A stretch of 29,125 bases of DNA from Chytriomyces cf. hyalinus JEL632 (Eukaryota; Chytridiomycota; Chytridiomycetes; Chytridiales; Chytriomycetaceae): positions 1 through 29,125 of the forward strand of contig JAIWWG010000174.1 of assembly GCA_025435555.1 (NCBI GenBank), given 5' to 3'. Shown here piece by piece: positions 9,409 through 18,850 of the stretch. The position numbers and the translations under genes are program-made. A model generated the notes under the pieces. It was not told the origin of the DNA. It saw nothing but the letters and a program-made list of their open reading frames with translations, and searched no databases. Every line of letters begins with the position of its first letter. Position 1 is the first letter of the stretch.

Positions 9409-12400
9409 TCAGTTATATGTTGCAGCAATGACTGTCATATCAGATGAGTCATATGCAATGGTCTTGCCATCAGAGGTCACAGCAACTGAATACACTGCGT
9501 CAGAGTGACCTATGAGAGTTGATGTGCATTTTCTGGTCTTAGTATCCCACACCTTGACTGTCATGTCATCTGAGCCAGAGACAATGGTATCGCCATAAGG
9601 GGTCACAGCAACTGCATACACTGTACCAGTGTGACCTTCCAGAGTTGGTGCGTATATTCCTGCCTCAGTATTCCACACCTTGATTGTCATGTCATCTGAG
9701 CCAAAGACAATGGTCTTGCCATCAAGGGTCACTGCAACTGAGGTCACCATGGTAAAGTGATCATCCAGAATTGATGTATATTCTCCTTTCTCAGTATTCC
9801 ACACATTGACTGTCTTGTCATATGAGCCAGAGACAATTGTCTTGCCATCAGGGGTCACAGCAACTGAAGTCACTCTACCAGTGTGACCTTTTAGAGTTGA
9901 GTGCACTCCTTTCACAGTATCCCACACCTTGACTGTCGTGTCACTTGAACCAGAGACAATGGTCTTGCCATCAAGGGTCACAGCAACTGAATTCACTGTA
10001 TCAGTGTGACCTTTCAGAGTTGAGTGCACTCCTTTCACAGTATCCCACACCTTGACTGTCATGTCATCTGAGCCAGAGACAATGGTCTTGCCATCAAGGG
10101 TCAGAGCAACTGAAGTCACTGTACCAGTGTGACCTTTCAGAGTTGAGTGCACTCCTTTCACAGTATCCCACACCTTGACTGTCATGTCATCTGAGCCAGA
10201 GACAATGGTCTTGCCATCAGGGGTCATAGCAACTGATGTCACCCAGTCAGAGTGATCTTCCAGAGTTGATGTGTATATTCCAGTCTCTGTATCCCACACC
10301 TTGACTGTCATGTCATCTGAACCAGACACAATCATCTTGCCATCAAGGGTCACAGCAACTGAATATACCCAGTCAGTGTGACCTTTCAGAGTTGAGTGTG
10401 CTCCTGTCTCAGTATTCCACACCTTGACTATCTTGTCATATGAGCCAGAGACAATTGTCTTGCCATTAGGGGTCAGAGCAACTGAAGTCACTGTACCAGT
10501 GTGACCTTTCAGAGTTGAGTGCACTCCTTTCACAGTATCCCACACCTTGACTGTCATGTCATCTGAGCCAGAGACAATGGTCTTGCCATCAAGGGTCAGA
10601 GCAACTGAAGTCACTGTGCCAGTGTGACCTTTTAGAGTTGAGTGCACTCCTTTCACAGTATCCCACACCTTGACTGTCATATCATCTGAGCCAGAGACAA
10701 TGGTCTTGCCATCAAGGGTCAGAGCAACTGAAGTCACTGTACCACTGTGACCTTTCAGAGTTGAGTGCACTCCTTTCACAGTATCCCACACCTTGACTGT
10801 CATGTCATCTGAGCCAGAGACAATTGTCTTGCCATCAGGGGTCAGAGCAACTGAAGTCACTGTACCAGTGTGACCTTTCAGAGTTGAGTGCACTCCTTTC
10901 ACAGTATCCCACACCTTGACTGTCATGTCATCTGAGCCAGAGACAATGGTCTTGCCATCAGGGGTCATAGCAACTGATGTCACCCAGTCAGAGTGATCTT
11001 CCAGAGTTGATGTGCATATTCCAGTCTCTGTATCCCACACCTTGACTTTCATGTCATCTGAGCCAGAGACAATTGTCTTGCCATCAGGGGTCACAGCAAC
11101 AGATTTAACTGAGCCAGAGTGACCAGATAGACTCAAGGGTCCCCAATTTTGTTTTCCACCGATGATAAGTCTTACCAGCAAATCTTTCTGATATTGATGG
11201 TAATAAGTTGTTTGCTGTGGCACACATGTCAGAGCATAATTGTAGACTTGGAGAGGAGAGGCAGCAAGCTGAGACTTGAAATTGATTGACACCAGTTTGA
11301 GATCTTTAAGAATGGAACAAATGAAGGCCACATCCGCCAACAGTGTGCCAGAGTAGGGGTTGTCATTTGAACTGCTTATGGAGTGTGAGAGAATGGAACT
11401 TTTGATTTGGGCAGAAGGAAATGGAGAGGCAGCCATGGGAATGACATTCAGGCAGAGTAAGATCTGATTTACTGCAGCTGCCACCATCTCCAGCCTGTCT
11501 GCCAAAACAATGGCTTCAAGGTAGTAAAGCAGCCTTGTCTCACAGAACAGCTTTAGTTTGGTAATGAGCTGACATTGTCTTTGAAGGTCCACATCTGGAA
11601 ATGCATACGTAAAGTGGTCTGACCAGTAGAAAATAGCATACTGAAGACTTTCGGAGAGGACATTGTCAATGTTCCACTTTTCACTGCCCCTGGCACAATA
11701 ATTTGCACGTTCATCCAGTTTTGCCATATTCTTGAACAGGGCAAGGGCGGCTGGGGCAACTGAGGTGACTGGGGTGTCTGAGTCATCTGAGTCATCTGAA
11801 GAGTCGGAGGCATCTGAAGAGTCTGAGACATCTGAAGAGTCTGAATTCAGCAGATTTAGACATGCAATGGCCAGGTTGAAGGATGCTTTGTCAAAATCAA
11901 GTTTGAAGTTCACATCCTTGTCGCACTCATGGCTGTTTAAGTGGCATGAATAAATAGAGGAAAGGTTCATTGTATGGGCCAGATTGTCGAAGCGCTTCTT
12001 GTCCTGTGATAAAGCAATACCTATGAGGTATTCTTGGACTGTCTTGTGAATAAAGGAGAGCTTGCCATTGTCGTCCACGCGCAGTAAAGCACTGATCTGG
12101 TTCAGACTTGCCAAGATCACATCAAACATGTCATCATCTCCACTGGCAACAAGGTAAGGCAGTTGGTCTTTTGATATGGGGACTTTCATGACCATGAGTG
12201 TGCCAACAGATGCTCTGAAGAAATTCAGCCGGAATTCTTTTTCCATTTCGTCATCATCAAGGAACGCTTTACTGAATGCTGTACAGTACAGCTCTTGGAG
12301 GCCCATTGATGCGTATGCTTCAAGACGGTTTACCAGCTCATTTGAAGTCTTGGGCTTTCGTACGTGAGAATCGATAACCTTTGCCCTTTGTATTTTTTTG

Positions 12401-14666
12401 CCAGTCCCCTTATCCAATGGGCTGTCATGGCCATCGACATCCAAAATCAGGGTGATCCATATGAAGAGTCCTGTTGAGTTTTTGACAAGCATTTCCACGA
12501 GTCCTTTCCTTTTGTTTGTCCCAAAGGCTGGGAACTTTGCAAACAGCGTATCCACTCGTGAAGTTGCAAACATTCGAATATCTTCAAGATTTCTTTCGTC
12601 GTTTTGTTTAAACGCCATGAGTGCTACTGAAGATTTCTTGGTTGCAGTGCTGATCTCTATTGATTCGTCTTTGATCTCAGGTCGACTTGTGATGAACAGT
12701 TTCACCGACGAAAGGCGCAGAAAGGTATCCAGCAGTACATGGATATTATTGCTCATGTTGCTGATTTCATCTAATGCGTCAATGACAACAACAACAGAGA
12801 TGTTCTTGGGCCAGGCCTCCATTGGCTCCTCAATAAACAGCTGTAGTAATTTTTCGATGTTTGGCATTTTTTTCTTGCTCTCGTTTACATCCTGGTAGCC
12901 CCAGGCTTTCAATGTTTCGATGAGCGCTTTTCGAAACTGATCATTAACATTGGCCAACTGACATTAGAATAACGAGTCAGAAACAATATAACAGTAAGGC
13001 ATCGTCGGCTTAATCTACACTCACTTCCAGTGCGATAGTCTGAATCAAGCAAACTATTTTTTCCCTCTTGGTGTTGACTTTGCAGAAGAATTTGGCACCC
13101 AGCAACCCTTTCTGCTTCAACTCATGTGCCACACGACCAGCAATCACAGATTTTCCAGTTCCCGCTTCACATCGTAACCACGTTATTTTCTCCTCCCCAT
13201 TCTCAATAGATTCCAGTGCTTGGTCAACAATCCATTTTCTGGTTCCTTTCGCACATCTGTTCACCAAAGCGGTGACTTCTCCTACATTTGGATCTTTTTC
13301 TTTGCAGAGGTCAAAGAGTTCCTCAACAGATTTCTTTTTGTCCCTGGCAGCTTGATCTTTCACAATGGCTTCCCTGGCAGCTTGATCGTTCACAATGGTT
13401 TCTTGAAGTCCATCCAAACGGGTATTCAGACCATCCACACCGGTTAGAAGACCACCCATACTTTCTTTTATATCAGCAATCCCGTTGGTAAGGATCGGGA
13501 CTAAACCATCTTCCTGCGCAGTCTTGTGTGCTTTTTGAACACTGGCCAGTCGCTCGTCCATCTGATTCAGCCTTTTCTTGTTGTTTCCATCAAGGTTGCT
13601 CAAGGTGGTGCCTGGCTTGTCCATGTACTTGGTGAACAATACGGCAGCATCCGTCAGGCACAGGATGATGTCTTCTGAAGCTTTCACGAGAGGCCTTCGC
13701 GTCTTTTCGTTTTCGATTCCAAGTATACGAATTTCCAGAAAGGCATGGACAGATTCCAGTACAGCTTGAAACCGGCCGGGTAATTCCGAGTATTTGTCAT
13801 AGAGTTCGCTTGCATCTTTGACCATCTAAATTACACAGGGAATGAGAGGCAATGAGAACTTCTGTTGAAGTAGCAAGGTTCAAATTCACCAGCAATTTAC
13901 CTTGTAACCAGCATACACCACGAACCATGACAATTTCAACAGAGGATGAGTGCTCGTAACGCTATCAATCGTTGCAATAAATTTTTCGACTGCTTCGCCT
14001 GCGTTGCTCGAAATGATGGAGACTTTCGCCAGCAAGGATTTCGCATTCTCCGCAAAGGCACTTGCTCGAACTGCGACGTCTTCAATTTGCTGGATCAAAC
14101 CTCCAACATCGACTTGTGATCCGCTCTTCTCGTCGAGTTGCTTTATCATGGCTTCAAAGGCCCTGGCCAGATCGTCGAGAATTAGGGGTTGAATTTCTGT
14201 TCCCACTGTGTGTTGAACATGGATAAGTTGAACAATATGAAGAAGAAAAGGAAAGATGAACTGTACATGTGCCATCCTGAAACCTGAGCTCAATGCGAGG
14301 GGGTGCAACTGCATTCACCGGCGCAACAGGAGTAACGGGCACACTTGCTGGCTTCTCGTCTGGGACGTTGTATGTGACATCGCGTGGGACCTTGCCTGCA
14401 ACTTCGTGTGGGACGATCGGAAGTTGAACACCGGGCGCATCTGCCGTCTTCTCGACCACGATTTTGGGGGCATGGAGCGGTGCTGCTTTGCTCAACTCAA
14501 CGCTCGAATTCTTGAGTGGGGGTTGATTCGTCTTTCGGGGCGGACCCCGCATTGGCGATGATGTTGTTGGTGGCGCGGGCTTCTTGGCTGTGTGAACAGA
14601 TGGAAGCGTGGTTAGAAATGCCCGTCTCATGCGCTATCGCTCACGTTTGGATTTGTTTGAGCCCAT
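9409..14666 (-). CDS. NACHT-WD40 (NLR/STAND-type) receptor, five exons
   Basis: Exons 14666-14645, 14587-14267, 14205-13901, 13825-13025 and 12957-9409 join with GT..AG introns of 57, 61, 75 and 67 bp. They total 4998 nt, an exact open frame of 1665 residues. The protein begins MGSNKSKPKK, a myristoylation-type start, then a Pro-rich stretch to about residue 110. A helical region follows (about 120-300, ..HPLLKLSWFVVYAGYK.., as in N-terminal domains of fungal STAND proteins), then a coiled region with a duplicated IVxDQAAR. NACHT: Walker A CEAGTGKS (435-442, first Gly replaced by Cys), Walker B VVVVIDALDE (538-547), ITSRPE. A Ser/Asp tract lies near 852-880, and 14 WD40 repeats run from about 1093 to the end. 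Such proteins sense ligands with the repeats and oligomerise through NACHT in immunity or cell-death signalling; the ligand is unknown. The third intron (14206-14266) is the least certain. Confidence 0.85.
9420..11130 (-). repeat. 14 WD40 repeat units, nearly identical
   Basis: Units of 123-126 bases encode blades of 41-42 residues with the core SVAxTPDGKTIVSGSDDMTVKVWDT. Many units differ at only a few codons. Variation concentrates in the residues after the GH (SGS, SDW, TGT, TDW, TDT, TGR, FTM, SDA) and in the inter-blade turn (VKGVHSTL versus TETGICTSTL). Fourteen blades suit two seven-bladed propellers. The last blade is degenerate. Confidence 0.9.
14588..14644 (-). other. Intron 1 of the NACHT-WD40 gene
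   Basis: 57 bp, donor C|GTGAGC, acceptor TTCACACAG|CC. Splicing converts a frame that otherwise stops after MGSNKSKRER into MGSNKSKPKK and joins it to the Pro-rich exon. Retaining the intron would force a start at 14630 and lose the myristoylation signal. Confidence 0.65.
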
Positions 14667-14935
14667 GGCTGCTACTCCTGGTCAAATTGGTCAATTGGTC
14701 AATTTAAATTGGGTGGAAAAACGCGATTGGATTTGAAGCTGCGAAATTGAAGTCACACAGGTCCTGCAAGCACAGCATCCACATCTTGCAAGGGATGGAC
14801 ACCGCCTTGAAATCGATCTTCCAATTCCTGGCATCAAATGCACTGGCATCTCAGATTCGGCAACGGTTTATTGAACAAGGATGACAACAACTATTACACA
14901 GTGCGATAATCTATCAATCATGGTCATCTTCTGGT
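14667..14935. other. NLR promoter region and a short coding remnant
   Basis: The gap between the divergent NLR gene and the polymerase remnant. A/T-rich sequence with a repeated CAATTTGACCAATTGACC-like motif lies just upstream of the NLR start. On the plus strand 14732-14884 is an open frame with helical character ending ALASQIRQRFIEQG at TGA 14882-14884, probably the end of a lost gene. The family is not recognised. Confidence 0.3.
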
Positions 14936-15976
14936 GTGGTCGTCAAGGTCGTCGGCGAAGACACCGACTCTGTGTTTTGTCATTTCCCAGAGTCTTCTGT
15001 TGTGGAAACATTGAGCCTTTGTTACAAGGCGGCGGAGGTTCTGACTGCGGAGGTGTTTAATCGTGCACCAATCGAAATGGAATACGAAAAGGTGTATTGT
15101 CCAATGGTCATCCAGAAGAAGAAGAACTACATTGGCGTCAAGTATGAAACCGATGACCAGCGCTGGAAAATCGATTACAAAGGAATCGCAATCAAGCGTC
15201 GTAATTACTGCGCTTTTGTCAAGGACACATTTTGGGCCGTCATTTATCCTGTTTTGGGGTTGGAACTTATCCCGGGTACCAGCAAGTTTCGCAAGATCAC
15301 ACATGTCCAACATCAGTTTGCTGACTTGGCGGTACAGATTCTGGAGCGGCAGCTGCAGCGACTCATGAATGGTGAAGTGGCGTTGGATGATCTTGTCATG
15401 TCCGCCAGTCTGAAGTCTGGGTGCAAGGGCAAGGAGTGTGGGGAAGCATGTTCTGGAAAGACTTGTGTCATGTGTGACGGAACAGGAGTCATTGTCAATC
15501 TGCCCCATGTGCAACTAGCGCGCCGCATGAAGCAGCGCGATGCTGGGAGTGCTCCTGTGAGCGGTCAGCGCTTTGGCTTCGTCGTTGTCGATGATCCTGA
15601 CCGTGGGAATGAGCTATCTGCCAAGTCGGAATGCCCTGTGTATGCTAAGCAGCACAATCTGGATCCGGATTTGGTCTACTACTTGAACCAACAGGTGCGC
15701 AAGCCACTCACAACGTTTTTGACTTTGTTGGGAAAGGAGCATGCTGTGGACAAGGCCTTTGGAATCGCAGAGCTTAGCTTGCACGCGCAGCAAAAGAAGA
15801 AACGCATGCGGTTGGCTGAGGCCGCAAAACGTGATTTCTTTTCTGGTCGAGTTGGTGTCGGTGTGGGAGTGGGTGTTGGTGGCAGTGGAATCAAACCGCT
15901 CAAGGCCCTCAAAGGCAAAAAGACGGACGCTGGAAAGTCCTCCAAACGAATCACGGACTTTTTTTGCAAAGGGTGA
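14936..15976 (+). pseudogene. Family B DNA polymerase, C-terminal third (NCLDV-like)
   Basis: The frame begins abruptly at the palm motif C (GEDTDSVF; family consensus YGDTDS) and continues with the KKxY-type motif VIQKKKNYIGVKYE, the DYKGIAIKRRN segment, and a thumb (YAKQHNLDPDLVYYLNQQVRKPL). A Cys-rich insert (residues about 163-180, six cysteines) precedes the thumb and may bind zinc. The tail has a (GV) run and ends SKRITDFFCKG, resembling a PCNA-interacting box. The exonuclease domain, motif A and motif B are absent upstream, where frames are closed by 14884, so this is a 5'-truncated gene. In these viruses the enzyme copies the genome. No ATG start exists; 14936 is only where the frame becomes recognisable. 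Confidence 0.85.
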
Positions 15977-16073
15977 TTCTGTGGGGAAAGGGACGTTGTG
16001 ACCACATGGAAACTCCATTTTTGACGATTATTCTGCCGTGCTGGAGGGTTCTTCTGGTGAGCCCACGATTCCC

Positions 16074-17183
16074 ATGGAAAGGTCTCTGTTTGTTAAGGTA
16101 TGGCACCAGTTCATCCCGCAATCATTTGTTCCACCAACGTTTCGTTTGTCAATGATTCACTTTGTGTTGGGAGTTGCCATGATGCTGGCTGCTGGTACAG
16201 TAGCTGCAATGAAAACGGTACACTGGCAGAATCCAAAGCTCATGCCTCAAGATGAAGACCTTCTAATCGCTTTGTTGGCGCGGCTCGACGTGACGTACAA
16301 TGAAAATAGCGGCGTGTTGGTGATCTCCAAATTGCCAGCAAATCGTATGGGAGAACCTATTCCAGTAAAGTTGGTAAACGTTATTTCTCAAATTGCTGTT
16401 CTGGCGAAAGTGTGTGGTCTAAGTTGGCAAGCCCTGGTAAACATTTTCCTGCACATTGCAACTGTTGCCTCGGATCAACAGCGATCGGTTCAATTATATG
16501 TTGTAAGTGGTAAACGCGTTTACCTCCGTCTCTGTCACTTGGACAGCGACAACATCTATGTCGTGGCAATCGACCCGGTAACTAAGAAAGAGTCGTTGAT
16601 GGTTGCAGACGCTCAAGCCTTAGCGGACTTCCAGGATATGTTCAGGAACTTGAACCCTCAGTCGACGAGAACTTTCACCTCTGTTTCACAAACCCTTGTC
16701 ACGTTTCAAGAACGGTTTCAAGCACATGTTGCGAGACACAAGGATCGCCTGAGTGCTGTTCAACCCGAACTCATTGAGAACTTGAATCAACTCAACAGAG
16801 AACAGCGTCAGTCGCGGTATGAAAACAGTGCCATCATGTTTTACCTTTTGAAGTTACAGAAAGAAGGCGTCGATGTAAAAGATGAATTGGCGAAGCGAAC
16901 CGAATTTCACAACCAGATGGAGGAAAAATACAGGAGGCGATCGATTCAGGTTCGTGAGGAAGCGCTTGCAAGAGTACCAGCAGTTCCAGCCTCCACCGCC
17001 AGCAGTGCAACTGTTAGCGCATCCCCAACATCCCGAACTGGTTCTACGTCTAAACCTGACCTGCTCATGAATTACTTGTATGTAAAATCATTTCAAAGAA
17101 AGGGTTCGAGAAGATCCAGACGACGAAGTGGGTCCAGACGGTCCCGTCACAGTCGTCGCGAACGAAAGACCCCACGTCGGTAA
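16074..17183 (+). CDS. Unknown protein with hydrophobic N-part, coiled coil and Arg/Ser-rich tail
   Basis: An open frame of about 369 residues from ATG 16074; a GTG at 16038 and ATG at 16152 are alternatives. A hydrophobic segment (IHFVLGVAMMLAAGTVAAM) lies near the N-terminus, a mixed alpha/beta middle follows, then a long charged helix (KDRLSAVQPELIENLNQLN, then EFHNQMEEKYRRR), and a C-terminus of repeated RRSR/GSRR. The tail could bind nucleic acid. I do not recognise the family. It follows the polymerase remnant in the same direction after about 100 bases and is intact, consistent with a viral virion or DNA-associated protein, but this is inference. Confidence 0.55.
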   Translation: MERSLFVKVWHQFIPQSFVPPTFRLSMIHFVLGVAMMLAAGTVAAMKTVHWQNPKLMPQDEDLLIALLARLDVTYNENSGVLVISKLPANRMGEPIPVKLVNVISQIAVLAKVCGLSWQALVNIFLHIATVASDQQRSVQLYVVSGKRVYLRLCHLDSDNIYVVAIDPVTKKESLMVADAQALADFQDMFRNLNPQSTRTFTSVSQTLVTFQERFQAHVARHKDRLSAVQPELIENLNQLNREQRQSRYENSAIMFYLLKLQKEGVDVKDELAKRTEFHNQMEEKYRRRSIQVREEALARVPAVPASTASSATVSASPTSRTGSTSKPDLLMNYLYVKSFQRKGSRRSRRRSGSRRSRHSRRERKTPRR

Positions 17184-17247
17184 AAAACAAGAAGTAATGT
17201 GTTTTTTTTTCAGTTGTCGATTTTATTCAAAAACTGAGACAAGACTG

Positions 17248-18480
17248 TCAATTTTCCGGGCTGATCCACTGCAACATCGTCTCAAGAGTCTCAGGCTCCA
17301 TGCTTCGAATAAGGCGTGACGATGTTTCCAGAGTCACAGGCACGCGGTATGTCTTGTAACATCCATGCACTTTGCGCAGCGCATGGTACAGCGGGTGTAT
17401 TTCAGAAACCTCGATGCGCTTAAACACACGGCTCTCTCTGTACATTCGGCAGGCCACACGATCCAATTTCTTCTGCAACAACTCCGTGCAATCGAAAACG
17501 TTGTCAAATCCCAATGATTTAAACGCACTGCGCATCTCCTTCTTCTTCTTTTCTGAGTTGGAACAAGCCAAATAACTAAGTGTCATCGTTGGCTTGTTCT
17601 TGCGGAGTTCGTCTGCGTGTCGAAACCATGCATAATCAACCTTGTACCTTACTGGGCATGTTGGCGTTGGCCAATACGAAAAGATGATGCCACGCTTTTG
17701 ATTCACTAATGTGTCGGGGGGAACCTTGTTAAATGCAAGTCGACCCTCCTAGTCATCTTTTCCAAGGATTTGCAGTCCACGCCATGGCATGTCCACTCCA
17801 GCATTGAATGTCTTGTCAAGAGTTGCGGTTTCAATACCCGTTTTCATGTCGCGTTTGGACACAAATACAAGAGAGGGAACCAGGTGGAATACAACGAGAT
17901 AGTTCTCTGGGTGATTTAGTACGAAACTGTATGTGCACGTTTTATCAAGATACTTTTCAAACACTTGGGATGGTTGTGCCGTCTGAAGCACGTCGCACAA
18001 TGGATCGTAGAATGAGCGAGGGGAGCACCAACGAACGCGGCTTGCATCAATCCTTCTATTCGTTGACACGATCCATTCGCCGTTGTAGTGGAATACCTTC
18101 AATACCGTCCCATCCTCAGCCTCCTCAGCGTAAAACGTACCTTGATCCCATTCAGCATTGGCAAACTCGGTTCCGGTCGTAAATCCCCAACTTTCTGGGG
18201 CGTCGATCACTGTATTCATTCCTTGCGCAATCACCGCGAAGGTAGTTGAATCCACGATGATTCCATTGCACTCTTGAACGACCCTGTTATCCATCTCAGA
18301 CTCCTCAGTTGGATGGATTAGCAAAAGGCTGCCATGCTTGGGGTCCAGAGAGTAGCGCAAGTAGTACGGTGCCAAGCCGAGAACCTCGTTAAAAAGATCG
18401 CGGAAGTTTCCAGTTGTTGGTCTGCACTGCTCGGCGCGCCACGCTCGCCAGTCGCCAATTACGCTCTGTAAAAGGCTCAT
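17248..18480 (-). pseudogene. RNA-ligase-like nucleotidyltransferase with in-frame amber stop
   Basis: From ATG 18480 the frame gives 243 residues to TAG 17749-17751, then continues in the same frame for 166 more to 17248, so the two pieces read as one protein of about 410 residues. Ligase-like marks: QECNGIIVDSTTFAVIAQGM (residues 69-88), EAEDGTVLKVF..EWIVSTNRRIDA (120-146) and YSFVLNHPENYLVVF (184-198), resembling motifs of T4 Rnl1-type ligases. The usual nucleotide-accepting Lys before DG is not present (AEDG), so activity is doubtful even without the stop. The region after the stop (RGIIF..RYKVDYAWFRHADELRKNKP) fits the C-terminal half of the same family. Longer 5' extension to 18822 is possible but lacks support. 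Confidence 0.6.
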
Positions 18481-18534
18481 TAATCTTTTGCTTTCAGTAA
18501 ACAAACAAGTCGATCTGTCTAAGCTGACGAACGA

Positions 18535-18735
18535 ATGACGCGTATCAAATGGATTGCTTTCCTGGCGGCGTGGGCTTTGGTTCTGATTGCTCTCGCGCGT
18601 GCGCAACACCCAGTTGCAAAAGTTACCAACCGAATTCATTCGCCGACCGACACAGAAGTTCCTCCAGTGTCGAAAATGTTTGCGGCAATGTTTCATGATG
18701 ATGGGTCTCTTCAGATGGGCATGCGCTCGTTTTGA
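18535..18735 (+). CDS. Small protein with signal peptide or N-terminal anchor
   Basis: A 66-residue frame starting MTRIKWIAFLAAWALVLIA, a classic hydrophobic export segment with a basic start and a possible cleavage after ALARA. The remainder (QHPVAKVTNRIHSPTDTE onward) is soluble. It lies 54 bases from, and divergent to, the ligase-like gene, which is plausible for a compact viral gene pair. The family is not recognised. Confidence 0.4.
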   Translation: MTRIKWIAFLAAWALVLIALARAQHPVAKVTNRIHSPTDTEVPPVSKMFAAMFHDDGSLQMGMRSF

Positions 18736-18850
18736 TACATTTTTTTTGGGCCCTACTACTCGTATCAATGCGTCTCCCGAAAAGTTTTGTGGTTGCGCTC
18801 TTCTCGCTTCTGACGTGGACAAGTGTCATGATCGATCGAAATGTTTTATT

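Noticed and set aside
9420-11130. Regular direct repeats of about 123 bp suggesting a CRISPR-like or satellite array
   Set aside because: They are in-frame WD40 blades of one protein, with no spacer-repeat alternation.
12398-12898. Plus-strand 166-residue frame opposite the NACHT domain
   Set aside because: Antisense shadow of a strongly recognised coding exon.
14206-14314. A start at ATG 14275 or 14314 giving a hydrophobic, signal-like N-terminus (MAHVQFIFPFLLHIVQL) for the NLR
   Set aside because: The stretch coincides with a GT..AG intron of 61 bp whose removal joins the Pro-rich exon to the helical exon in frame; the total frame length is then exact.
17749-18822. Longer start of the ligase-like gene at 18822
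   Set aside because: The extra 114 residues are Arg/His-rich, overlap the divergent small secreted-protein frame, and do not resemble a ligase N-terminus; ATG 18480 fits better.
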